From an uncultured Cocleimonas sp. (GTDB lineage: Bacteria > Pseudomonadota > Gammaproteobacteria > Thiotrichales > Thiotrichaceae), in NCBI GenBank assembly GCA_938041705.1, contig CALISP010000158.1:1-11290 (forward strand): DNA of 11,290 nucleotides. The letters are read 5' to 3'. The first letter of the stretch is position 1. Every line of letters begins with the position of its first letter. The translations under genes and the position numbers were made by a program. Shown here one piece after another: positions 1 to 6,183 of the stretch. The notes below the pieces were generated by a model. It worked only from the letters and a program-made list of their open reading frames with translations, had not been told where the DNA came from and did no database searches.

Positions 1-114
1 GTTTGCGATAATTTCCGCATCATAAGTTGCGGCCCAATCAGAATAGTATGTCTGGGTGTCTGCGACCGAATCTAGATTGTAAGATTGGCTTAAATGGTTT
101 TTATGATTCGTCAT
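1..114 (-). CDS. Class I SAM-dependent methyltransferase, N-terminal fragment
   Basis: Only the first 38 codons lie in the window; the gene continues past the left edge. Reading the minus strand from the ATG at 114-112 gives an open frame to the edge, with the stretch YYSDWAATYDAEI at residues 23-35. A tyrosine-rich 'YDxWAxxYDxxI' segment is typical of the N terminus of Methyltransf_11/25-type class I methyltransferases, just before the SAM-binding glycine motif, which would fall outside the window. The substrate cannot be told. The gene is divergent from the TPR gene, sharing an upstream region of 266 bp. No convincing Shine-Dalgarno sequence precedes the ATG. In Pseudomonas I recall hemA occupying this divergent position, so this neighbour looks different. 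The family call rests on one short motif. Confidence 0.7.
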   Translation of the reverse strand, partial: MTNHKNHLSQSYNLDSVADTQTYYSDWAATYDAEIIAN

Positions 115-380
115 AATTTAATGTAGCAAAATATTGATAAAATTTTGTAATTATTATGAAAATTTAAATGTGTCTTCATATAACCGAACAAAAGAGATTA
201 TTAAAAGGCAAGAGTACCAGTTAACTGATAAAAACGTTGTTTCATAGTGTTGAGTTCGCGCAAAAATTATTTTATGGGCTATAGTTTATTAAGTAAGTAG
301 TTATTTACTTACGCTTATTTTTTAAAGATTTCATTTTAGTTTTCATTAGGTTTTTATTATCCAAGGACGGATATTTTTTT
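115..380. promoter_or_regulatory. Divergent intergenic region between methyltransferase and TPR gene
   Basis: This 266-bp AT-rich spacer has no credible gene and must hold the promoters of both divergent genes. On the plus strand a TATAGT box (280-285) resembles a sigma-70 -10 element, but no good -35 lies 16-18 bp upstream; TTGAGT at 250-255 is 24 bp away, which is too far. An inverted repeat (290-311) lies just downstream of this box. Toward the methyltransferase, a small inverted repeat CAAAAT/ATTTTG (127-132/142-147) lies 13 bp before its start codon. Neither promoter is firmly placed. Confidence 0.4.
290..311. repeat. Inverted repeat upstream of the TPR gene
   Basis: TAAGTAA (290-296) is matched by its reverse complement TTACTTA (305-311), with an 8-nt centre in which one more pair (298/303) is possible. 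It lies 5 to 26 bp after a TATAGT -10-like box and 69 bp before the TPR start codon. It could be a repressor operator near the transcription start or a 5'-UTR hairpin. No regulator can be named. Confidence 0.35.
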
Positions 381-2231
381 ATGTTGAGTGTTTTTAAAAC
401 TTCCTTTGTTGGATTAATTACTAGAGCGCTCACCAGAAAATACAGCATATTCACACATGCCATCATCACTATATTCTTTAGTCTTATCTCAATATTTGTT
501 TTATCGTTAAACGCAAATGCAACCGGCATCATAGAAAAATCAACTCCAGAAACCCTTCAATTTGAATCCAATGATCTCTATCAAGCATTAGCGGCTGAAA
601 TTTATAATCAGCTGGGCGAAAAGAATTTAGCGGTCGATCATTACTATAATTTGAGCGTGAGTAACAAAGATCCTGCCATTGCTAAACGCGTTACTGAGCT
701 GGCAACGGTTACAGGTCAAATTGCAAAAGCCTTAGATGGCGCCAAGCGTTGGGTGGCGTTACAGCCGAATAACTTAGAAGCTAATCAATATCTTACGCTG
801 CTTTTGTTACGTAATAGTCACTTTAAGTCTTCCGCAAAGCAATTAGATAAAATTCGTGTTTTACTTGAAGATAGCTCAGAGCAGGCACAGTCTTTAGCGA
901 CCAATATAAATTCACAATCAAATCAGTTTCATAGTAATGAAAGTCTAACTTTTATTGGCGCTATGTTGTCTGCAGAAGCACACCATGACAAAGCATTGAC
1001 AGTATTTGATCTTTATATAAAAGAGCATGCTTCAAAGTTAAAGAATCACTCGCTTTATTTAAAACAACAAAAATTGATAGCAGCTCAATTAGCCATGAAA
1101 GCAAAACAGTATTCAACTGTGGTTAGTTCCCTAAATGGTTTAACCGGTTTAGATCCTCAGAATTTTGTTGATGCGACTGTTATGCATGCTAAAGCCCTAC
1201 ATAAATTACGTAAAAATAATTTGGCGATTGTTCTTTTAGATTCAATTAAAAAGCATCCAGAAGCTAATGATAGTCACCGTTTGGAGTTGGTGCGTTTATT
1301 GGTTTTAACTAAACAAAAAAGCTTGGCACTTCCAATCTTGGAGACTTTGGTAACGAAGCATTCAAAAAACTTAGAGTTGCTAAAGTCATTAGTCGCACTA
1401 CAAATTGATTTATCTAAATTCAATAGTGTAGAGAGTAATATTAGTAAGTTACGGACTAATGTTAAATATAGTCATGATGCTGATTATTTCACTGGAGAGT
1501 ATGCAGAGAAGTTGGGACAACAAGAAAAAGCATTGTTTAACTATGAAAAAGTCTCTGCAGGTTCTTATTTAAAAAACGCGCATAAAAAACGTATTAGTTT
1601 GGTTAAGAAGATCCATGGCCAATATGAGTTGAATGCTTTGTTTCAAGAGCAACAAAATAATGCTGATACATTGAGTGATCAAGCTTATTGGATAAAGTTG
1701 CAAGCGGATGAATTATTTGAAGCTCACTATTATTCCAAGGCTTTAGCTTTATATGATAAAGCTGTGACACTAGTCCCCAAAAAGACGCGTTATCGTTATA
1801 AGAGAGGTTTGGTTAATGAGCGACTTGGGAATTTGGATAAAGCAGAGCTAGATTTTAATTCTGTTTTGGAAAAACGGAGCAATGATACAGATACACTTAA
1901 TGCTTTAGGTTATATGTTGTCAGTTCATACTAAACGCTTTGATGAGGCCAAAACGCATATTGATAAGGCTTATAAATTAAAACCCCACGACCCTTTGATA
2001 TTAGATAGTTTAGGTTTCGTCTTTTATAAAACAGGTGAATTAGATAAAGCTGAAAAATACTTACGTAAGGCATTCAAATTAATGAAGAAACCAGAAGTGG
2101 CGAGTCATTTAATTACTGTTCTTGCAAAGTTAAATCAACATCAAGAAGCAAAAAATATCTATATTGAAATGCAGAGAATTTATCCAGATAGCCCAAGTTT
2201 AAAGAGTGTTTTGCGTTATTTGCCAAATTGA
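381..2231 (+). CDS. Exported TPR-repeat protein, LbcA-like by position
   Basis: A 616-residue protein with an N-terminal export signal: a long basic n-region (residues 1-25), a hydrophobic core (about 26-43) and an Ala-x-Ala site (A45-N-A47) suggesting cleavage near residue 48. The rest is alpha-helical repeat. N-terminal TPR-like helices cover about 60-150, and clear TPRs fill about 450-610, with repeated 'ALxxYDKAVxLxP', 'LGxLDKAExDF' and 'SLGFVFYKTGELDKAEKYL' units. Synteny directly upstream of lolB-ispE-prs-rplY-pth-ychF matches Pseudomonas PA4667 (LbcA), an outer-membrane TPR lipoprotein that activates the periplasmic protease CtpA. That role here is inferred. Unlike a lipoprotein, the signal region has no lipobox cysteine, so a periplasmic or inner-membrane-anchored form is expected. 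An AAGGA ribosome site (363-367) lies 13 nt before the ATG, with a T7 run between; no closer in-frame ATG exists. Confidence 0.88.
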   Translation: MLSVFKTSFVGLITRALTRKYSIFTHAIITIFFSLISIFVLSLNANATGIIEKSTPETLQFESNDLYQALAAEIYNQLGEKNLAVDHYYNLSVSNKDPAIAKRVTELATVTGQIAKALDGAKRWVALQPNNLEANQYLTLLLLRNSHFKSSAKQLDKIRVLLEDSSEQAQSLATNINSQSNQFHSNESLTFIGAMLSAEAHHDKALTVFDLYIKEHASKLKNHSLYLKQQKLIAAQLAMKAKQYSTVVSSLNGLTGLDPQNFVDATVMHAKALHKLRKNNLAIVLLDSIKKHPEANDSHRLELVRLLVLTKQKSLALPILETLVTKHSKNLELLKSLVALQIDLSKFNSVESNISKLRTNVKYSHDADYFTGEYAEKLGQQEKALFNYEKVSAGSYLKNAHKKRISLVKKIHGQYELNALFQEQQNNADTLSDQAYWIKLQADELFEAHYYSKALALYDKAVTLVPKKTRYRYKRGLVNERLGNLDKAELDFNSVLEKRSNDTDTLNALGYMLSVHTKRFDEAKTHIDKAYKLKPHDPLILDSLGFVFYKTGELDKAEKYLRKAFKLMKKPEVASHLITVLAKLNQHQEAKNIYIEMQRIYPDSPSLKSVLRYLPN

Positions 2232-2350
2232 TTCTTTAATAAAATTCTAATTCGTTTTAACCCCGTTAATATCATCCCTCAGTCTTAGCCTAAGTCTATA
2301 ATCTTTCCTACAGAAAAATTATCTATTCCGTTATCTATTAAGTTTTTCTT

Positions 2351-2382
2351 GATTTAGTCATTAGGTTTAAATTGACTTAATC
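2351..2382. repeat. Imperfect 10-bp inverted repeat before lolB
   Basis: GATTTAGTCA (2351-2360) pairs with TGACTTAATC (2373-2382) at 9 of 10 positions around a 12-nt loop. There is no T-tract after it, so it is not a standard terminator. It may be an operator or a transcript-end hairpin for the TPR gene, or may be due to chance in AT-rich DNA. Confidence 0.3.
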
Positions 2383-2488
2383 CAAATTTCTCTAGCCTAA
2401 GCAATATCATTCTAAATTCTTGATATGAACTAAGACTTTTAAAAACAATCATAGCTATTCAATCTATCCCTAGTAGAACTATGGGAAT

Positions 2489-2519
2489 TTGTTAAACTGC
2501 GAATTAACCGCTTTATATG
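2489..2519 (+). promoter_or_regulatory. Candidate sigma-70 promoter for lolB-ispE
   Basis: TTGTTA (2489-2494) resembles a -35 box. A TTTATATG stretch (2512-2519) provides a weak -10, for example TTTATA with a 17-bp spacer. Transcription would start near 2525, about 25 nt before the lolB ATG and just ahead of its AAGGA ribosome site (2536-2540). Its placement at the end of a long gap supports a separate transcription unit from the TPR gene. Confidence 0.4.
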
Positions 2520-2548
2520 CCACGTTTGCCACATTAAGGAAATCATAA

Positions 2549-3190
2549 ATGACTTTAAAAGGATTATTCACAGGATTGCTTTTAAGTAGTGTAATACTGA
2601 TATCAGGCTGTTCTCAAATCAATACAATACCACCATCTTCAGTTACCCCAGCTACTACACCGGTTGCTAAACAAACAGCATGGCAACAGCGACAAGCCTT
2701 TTTGGGGCGTAAACAAAGTTGGCAATTAAAAAGTAAAGTCTCGTTGAGGTTTGATGATGAAAACCTAATATTTGGTTTAAATTGGGCGCAAAAGCCCGCT
2801 AATAATTATGTGATGGAGATTAATAATCCAGTTACTGGAGGATTGGTTTCGAAATTAAATCGCATGAATGGAGCGATCACTTTATTGGCAGATGATGGCA
2901 AAACTTATCGGGATACTGACGAAGAGCGTTTGTTGAAAAATCAGTCTGGTTTATCTATACCCGTTAAAGGCATGCAATATTGGGTTAGAGGTTTAACCTC
3001 ACCACAATATAAAGTTGATTCTTTGGTGCTCGATAATGCTGGTCGTCCGCTGACGTTACAACAAGCCGGTTGGAAGATTACTTATTCAAGTTATGTGAAC
3101 AATGGCTCTAATGCCTTGCCGCGTAAAATTAATTTAAGTCGTGGTGTAGAAAAGATTTTCATCAGGTTAATTGCTAAAAATTGGCAGTAA
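2549..3190 (+). CDS. lolB: Outer-membrane lipoprotein LolB
   Basis: LolB takes lipoproteins from the periplasmic carrier LolA and inserts them into the inner leaflet of the outer membrane. The 213-residue product starts with a lipoprotein signal peptide ending ILISGC, so Cys21 is the predicted lipidated residue. Ser at the +2 position fits outer-membrane sorting. The body matches the LolB fold: an N-terminal WQQRQAFLGR helix, a W..K.K.SLRF strand, the INNPVTGG loop, WVRGL near residue 146, and a closing G-W-K-I-x-Y-S-S-Y strand. Length is near the family norm of about 200. An AAGGA ribosome site lies 8 nt before the ATG. It is followed after 22 bp by ispE, the classical gammaproteobacterial pair, and probably shares its transcript. 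Confidence 0.94.
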   Translation: MTLKGLFTGLLLSSVILISGCSQINTIPPSSVTPATTPVAKQTAWQQRQAFLGRKQSWQLKSKVSLRFDDENLIFGLNWAQKPANNYVMEINNPVTGGLVSKLNRMNGAITLLADDGKTYRDTDEERLLKNQSGLSIPVKGMQYWVRGLTSPQYKVDSLVLDNAGRPLTLQQAGWKITYSSYVNNGSNALPRKINLSRGVEKIFIRLIAKNWQ

Positions 3191-3212
3191 AAATTTTATT
3201 CTTGAGCTTCAC

Positions 3213-4121
3213 ATGACTGAAAATATAAGAAAGTTAGTACTTCCGGCACCTGCTAAGTTAAATTTATTTTTACACATTACAGGTCGAAGAGAAGATGGAT
3301 ATCATCAGTTGCAAACGGTATTTCAACTTCTAGATTATTCTGATGAAATAACTTTGAGGTCAAGCAATAACGGTGAAATAACAAGAGCCGCAGAAAGTGA
3401 TGCGCAGATAAATAATATCCCCTATGAAGAAGATTTATGCGTGCGCGCGGCAAAACTAATCCAGCCACAATTAGTAAATCGCTCTAGTGAAGTTAGTGGT
3501 GTTGAGATAAATCTTCAGAAAAAGCTACCTATTGGCGGCGGCATAGGTGGTGGTAGCTCAGATGCTGCTACCGTTTTATGTGGTTTAAATAAATTGTGGA
3601 ATTGTAACTTAAGTATTGATAAATTAGCTGAGTTAGGCGCGCAATTAGGTGCAGATGTTCCTGTCTTTGTTCGTGGAAATTCTGCATGGGCTGAGGGTAT
3701 AGGGGAGCATTTAACCCCTATGCAACTACCACAAAAATGGTTTGTAGTGATTCATCCTAAAATTTTTGTATCAACGGCTGAAATTTTTGCCGATCAGGCA
3801 TTGACACGGGATTGCGATACCCTCAAAATAGCGCGCTTTCTGGAATGCAATCAATTCAATTATTTAGCTGATCAATTCAGCAATGTTTTTGAATCGGTAG
3901 TGACTAAAAAGTATCCTGAAATTGCTTTGGCAATTGAATGGCTATCGAATTATTCACCAGCAAGATTAACAGGGACAGGAAGTTGTGTTTTTGCTTCGTT
4001 TGATAATGAAGTAGAAGCCCAAAATATTCTTTCCTCTTTAGTTAAATCAAATCATAATTGGTCTGGTTTTGTTGCTAAAGGCGTTAGTCAGTCACCTTTA
4101 ATTGCTAGCTTACAGAATTAG
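3213..4121 (+). CDS. ispE: 4-diphosphocytidyl-2-C-methyl-D-erythritol kinase
   Basis: IspE is the cytosolic GHMP kinase of the MEP pathway and phosphorylates CDP-ME with ATP. The product is 302 residues, slightly longer than E. coli IspE (283). Visible hallmarks are PAPAKLNLFLHITGRR.DGYH at the N terminus with the conserved Lys15, the ATP-binding loop P106-I-GGGIGGGSSDAA, LGADVPVFVRG with catalytic Asp148, and the C-terminal RLTGTGSCVFASF segment. I chose the ATG at 3213 because it places PAPAKLNL close to the N terminus as in the family. An in-frame TTG at 3171 would overlap lolB and add 14 unconserved residues. The ribosome site is weak (GAG at 3204-3206). The stop codon lies 29 bp before the tRNA-Gln gene, with no terminator between, so co-transcription is possible. 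Confidence 0.96.
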   Translation: MTENIRKLVLPAPAKLNLFLHITGRREDGYHQLQTVFQLLDYSDEITLRSSNNGEITRAAESDAQINNIPYEEDLCVRAAKLIQPQLVNRSSEVSGVEINLQKKLPIGGGIGGGSSDAATVLCGLNKLWNCNLSIDKLAELGAQLGADVPVFVRGNSAWAEGIGEHLTPMQLPQKWFVVIHPKIFVSTAEIFADQALTRDCDTLKIARFLECNQFNYLADQFSNVFESVVTKKYPEIALAIEWLSNYSPARLTGTGSCVFASFDNEVEAQNILSSLVKSNHNWSGFVAKGVSQSPLIASLQN

Positions 4122-4150
4122 AAAACCTGTACATTATTTTTAACGTACAT

Positions 4151-4225
4151 TGGGACGTCGCCAAGTGGTAAGGCTCTGGGTTTTGATCTCAGCATTCGTA
4201 GGTTCGAACCCTACCGTCCCAGCCA
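4151..4225 (+). tRNA. tRNA-Gln (anticodon UUG)
   Basis: The 75-nt cloverleaf has acceptor strands TGGGACG and CGTCCCA, which pair fully, followed by discriminator G and an encoded CCA (4223-4225). The anticodon stem CTGGG/CTCAG (one G-U pair) encloses the loop TTTTGAT with TTG at 4183-4185. The T-arm GTAGG-TTCGAAC-CCTAC is perfect. The 5' U and the weak first pair region are typical of glutamine tRNAs. A tRNA-Gln between ispE and prs is a known gammaproteobacterial arrangement. Confidence 0.98.
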
Positions 4226-4231
4226 TATTTA

Positions 4232-4273
4232 ATTGATAGGTCGTTAACAGCTTTATGTGAACGACCTATCAAT
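4232..4273. repeat. Perfect 14-bp inverted repeat between tRNA-Gln and prs
   Basis: ATTGATAGGTCGTT (4232-4245) is followed after 14 nt by its exact reverse complement AACGACCTATCAAT (4260-4273). It begins 6 nt after the tRNA CCA end. The stem is strong enough to form in RNA, but only a weak pyrimidine run (ACTTTCT) follows, not a clean U-tract. Likely roles are 3' end formation or processing of the tRNA transcript, or a structured 5' leader of prs; a degenerate small insertion is another possibility. A TATACT box (4292-4297) lies between it and prs, without a good -35. Confidence 0.6.
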
Positions 4274-4353
4274 ACTTTCTAAACATAGTTTTATACTGAA
4301 ACTTTTACGCAGAAAGCTATCTAACATTTTTTTAAACTTCTACAGAGATTGAC

Positions 4354-5325
4354 ATGTCAGAAATAGACTCAGTAATGATTTTTTCCGGCAACGCTAATTT
4401 AGATCTCGCTCAAGAAGTCTCTGATCAATTAGGCATTCCACTAGGCAATTGTACTGTAGGTAAATTCAGTGATGGCGAATCCCATATTGAAATCCTAGAG
4501 AATGTTCGTGGTCGTGACGTTTTTGTTTTACAACCAACTTGCGCTCCAACAAATGATAATTTGATGGAGCTGCTGATAATGGTTGATGCTTTATATCGTG
4601 CCTCAGCAGGGCGAATTACTGCGGTTATACCTTATTTTGGTTATGCTAGACAAGATCGACGTGTTCGCTCAAGACGAGTTCCTATCTCTGCTAAATTAGT
4701 AGCAGATATGATCTCTACTAGCCGCGTAGATCGTGTATTAACAATTGATTTGCACTCAGATCAAATTCAAGGTTTCTTTGATTTACCCGTTGATAATATC
4801 TACGCATCTGCAGTGTTACTAAACGATATCAATGAGAAAGATTACGAAGATTTAGTTGTAGTATCACCTGATGTCGGAGGTGTTGTTCGCGCAAGAGCAA
4901 TGACTAAGAGCTTAGGTGGGGATGTTGGTTTAGCAATTATTGATAAACGTCGTCCTGAGCCTAATGTTTCAGCAGTAATGCATATTATTGGTGAAGTAGA
5001 GAATAAAACTTGTGTGATTATAGATGATATGGTCGATACCGCAGGTACGCTTTGTCATGCAGCGAAAGCCTTAAAAGAGCATGGGGCTAAAGCTGTAATT
5101 GCTTACACTACTCATCCTGTATTTTCTGGTCCTGCAATTTCAAATATAGAAAACTCTGATTTAGATGAAGTAGTAGTAACAAATACAATTCCATTAAGTG
5201 AAAGTGGTGGAAAGTGTGCTAAAATACGCCAGCTTTCTGTAGCGAGCATCTTGTCAGAGACAATTTCTCGTGTGCATGTAGACGATTCTGTAAGTGATCT
5301 GTTCATGCATGTGGTTGATGATTAG
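4354..5325 (+). CDS. prs: Ribose-phosphate pyrophosphokinase (PRPP synthetase)
   Basis: Prs makes PRPP from ribose 5-phosphate and ATP, feeding purine, pyrimidine, histidine, tryptophan and NAD synthesis in the cytosol. The 323-residue product matches class I enzymes along its length (E. coli, 315). It shows FSGNANLDLA at the start, FSDGE, ENVRGRDVF, APTNDNLMELL, YFGYARQDRRVRSRRVPISAK, DLHSDQIQGFFDLPVDN with the metal and ATP-binding histidine, SPDVGGVVRARA, DKRRPEPNVS, and the PRPP loop DDMVDTAGTL. No key residue is missing. The ribosome site is weak (AGAGA about 4344-4348). It is separated from rplY by a terminator, so it appears to end its own transcription unit. I see no PurR-type palindrome upstream. 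Confidence 0.98.
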   Translation: MSEIDSVMIFSGNANLDLAQEVSDQLGIPLGNCTVGKFSDGESHIEILENVRGRDVFVLQPTCAPTNDNLMELLIMVDALYRASAGRITAVIPYFGYARQDRRVRSRRVPISAKLVADMISTSRVDRVLTIDLHSDQIQGFFDLPVDNIYASAVLLNDINEKDYEDLVVVSPDVGGVVRARAMTKSLGGDVGLAIIDKRRPEPNVSAVMHIIGEVENKTCVIIDDMVDTAGTLCHAAKALKEHGAKAVIAYTTHPVFSGPAISNIENSDLDEVVVTNTIPLSESGGKCAKIRQLSVASILSETISRVHVDDSVSDLFMHVVDD

Positions 5326-5372
5326 CCTTAAAAAATAATCATAAAAAATTTGTTGGGTTGAGTTTTATTTTA

Positions 5373-5409
5373 AGCTTGGCGCGACACTAAGCTGCAAAAC
5401 TTGGTCGCG
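5373..5409 (+). promoter_or_regulatory. Upstream hairpin and alternative pairing beside the prs terminator
   Basis: AGCTT (5373-5377) and AAGCT (5389-5393) form a short stem whose loop contains CGCGAC (5380-5385). That segment is the exact complement of GTCGCG (5404-5409) in the loop of the adjacent terminator hairpin. The two hairpins could kiss through six GC-rich pairs, or CGCGAC could pair with GTCGCG and block the terminator. Seen by eye only. Confidence 0.35.
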
Positions 5410-5423
5410 AGTTTTGCTTTTTT
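5394..5423 (+). terminator. Intrinsic terminator after prs
   Basis: GCAAAACT (5394-5401) and AGTTTTGC (5410-5417) form a perfect 8-bp stem with an 8-nt loop, followed immediately by TTTTTT (5418-5423) and a further T5 after one G. This is a textbook Rho-independent terminator for transcripts coming through prs, about 70 nt after its stop codon and 80 nt before the rplY start. Confidence 0.85.
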
Positions 5424-5427
5424 GTTT

Positions 5428-5455
5428 TTGGATTACATTGATATATTTATATATT
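5428..5455 (+). promoter_or_regulatory. Candidate sigma-70 promoter for rplY-pth
   Basis: TTGGAT (5428-5433) and TATATT (5450-5455) are spaced by 16 bp directly after the terminator, which is where a new promoter is expected. The region is very AT-rich, so other boxes are possible. The transcript would carry a leader of about 40 nt to the rplY ATG, with a GGAG ribosome site at 5490-5493. Confidence 0.4.
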
Positions 5456-5503
5456 TGAAAAAAATACATAAATAAGTAAATCCAGTTTTGGAGTAGAAAA
5501 ATC

Positions 5504-6172
5504 ATGGCAAAATATGAATTAGCCGCCGAAGCAAGAGAAGATTTAGGTAAAGGTGCGAGCCGCCGCTTACGTCGTCTTAATAAAATTCCAGCGGTATTAT
5601 ATGGTGCAGGCCGACCAGCATGGTCACTAACACTTAAAGAAAACCAATTAATGCGTAACCTTCAAGAAGAAGCATTCTACGCTGCAATTATTGAGCTAGA
5701 ATATGAAGGTAAGAAGCAAAAAGTATTCTTGCGTGACTTACAGCGTCATCCCGCAAAACAATTAGTACTTCATGTTGATCTTCAACGTGTAAGAGACGAT
5801 GTTGAAATGACGGTAGTATTACCGATTCACTTCTTAAATGAAGAGACTGCATACGGTATTAAAATGGAAGGCGGTAGATTACAACGCAACCTTTCTGATA
5901 TTGAAATCGTTTGTTTACCTGGTGTTTTACCAGAGTATATCGAGTTAGATTTAGCAGACCTGAAAGTTGGTGAAGCAGTTCACTTATCAGATCTAAAAAT
6001 GCCAGAAGGCGTTAGATCTACTGAACTTGAGCAAGGCGAAGGCCATGATCACGCGATTGCTTCTATCTTCGTTCCTAAAGTAGTTGAAGAAGAAGATACT
6101 GCTGCTCCAGAAGCACCTGAAGCTCCTGATTCTGATGTTGCTGGTGATGCAACTGATGAGGCTGAGGATTAA
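5504..6172 (+). CDS. rplY: 50S ribosomal protein L25, long CTC form
   Basis: L25 binds 5S rRNA in the central protuberance of the large ribosomal subunit. This is the two-domain CTC/TL5 type: the 5S-binding N-terminal domain (about 1-93) carries REDLGKGASRRLRRLNKIPAVLYG and the HVDLQRV segment, and a second beta-domain (about 98-190) contains LPIHFLNEETA.GIKMEGG and the closing IASIFVPK. The total of 222 residues is near the long form of Pseudomonas and far longer than the 94-residue E. coli protein. The last 27 or so residues form an acidic, Ala/Pro/Glu/Asp-rich tail, probably disordered. A GGAG site lies 10 nt before the ATG. The stop codon is 7 nt before pth, so the two are surely co-expressed. 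Confidence 0.96.
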   Translation: MAKYELAAEAREDLGKGASRRLRRLNKIPAVLYGAGRPAWSLTLKENQLMRNLQEEAFYAAIIELEYEGKKQKVFLRDLQRHPAKQLVLHVDLQRVRDDVEMTVVLPIHFLNEETAYGIKMEGGRLQRNLSDIEIVCLPGVLPEYIELDLADLKVGEAVHLSDLKMPEGVRSTELEQGEGHDHAIASIFVPKVVEEEDTAAPEAPEAPDSDVAGDATDEAED

Positions 6173-6183
6173 TGAGCGAATGA
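6172..6183 (+). other. Three-codon mini-ORF bridging rplY and pth
   Basis: ATG-AGC-GAA-TGA starts on the last A of the rplY stop codon (TAATG) and ends in a TGA that overlaps the pth start codon (ATGA). GAGGA at 6164-6168 lies 3 nt before the mini-ORF and 11 nt before the pth ATG, and better suits pth. It may be only a by-product of tight gene packing, but it would let terminating ribosomes step from rplY to pth. Confidence 0.3.

Larger units (their letters stand above)
2232..2548. other. 317-bp intergenic region, TPR gene to lolB
   Basis: No gene is supported here. It contains an imperfect inverted repeat (2351-2382), a smaller ATATCA/TGATAT inverted repeat (2404-2409/2421-2426), two copies of TAGCCTAAG (2286-2294 and 2393-2401), and a promoter candidate close to lolB (2489-2519). 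No intrinsic terminator with a U-tract follows the TPR stop codon. The longest minus-strand reading frame I noticed (31 codons, 2439-2534) has no supporting features. Confidence 0.5.

Noticed and set aside
305..532. Minus-strand 75-codon open frame
   Set aside because: It overlaps the start of the TPR gene on the opposite strand, has no family resemblance and is explained by AT-rich signal-peptide codons read backwards.
2439..2534. 31-codon minus-strand frame between the TPR gene and lolB
   Set aside because: No ribosome site, no recognisable domain, and it overlaps the likely lolB promoter.
3171..3212. Upstream TTG start for ispE
   Set aside because: It would overlap the lolB stop and add 14 residues with no match to IspE; the ATG at 3213 gives the family N terminus.
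4128..4149. Hairpin TGTAC-A-TTA / TAA-C-GTACA just before tRNA-Gln, with two GTACATT copies
   Set aside because: Short, mismatched and AT-rich with no U-tract after it; it could be a processing structure but is not strong enough to call.
4274..4353. PurR operator or riboswitch before prs
   Set aside because: I looked for the ACGCAAACGTTTGCGT-type palindrome and for a purine-riboswitch core and found neither; only a TATACT box without a -35 is present.
6084..6179. N-terminal extension of pth
   Set aside because: This stretch is the acidic tail of rplY read in another frame; Pth proteins begin near the 6180 ATG.
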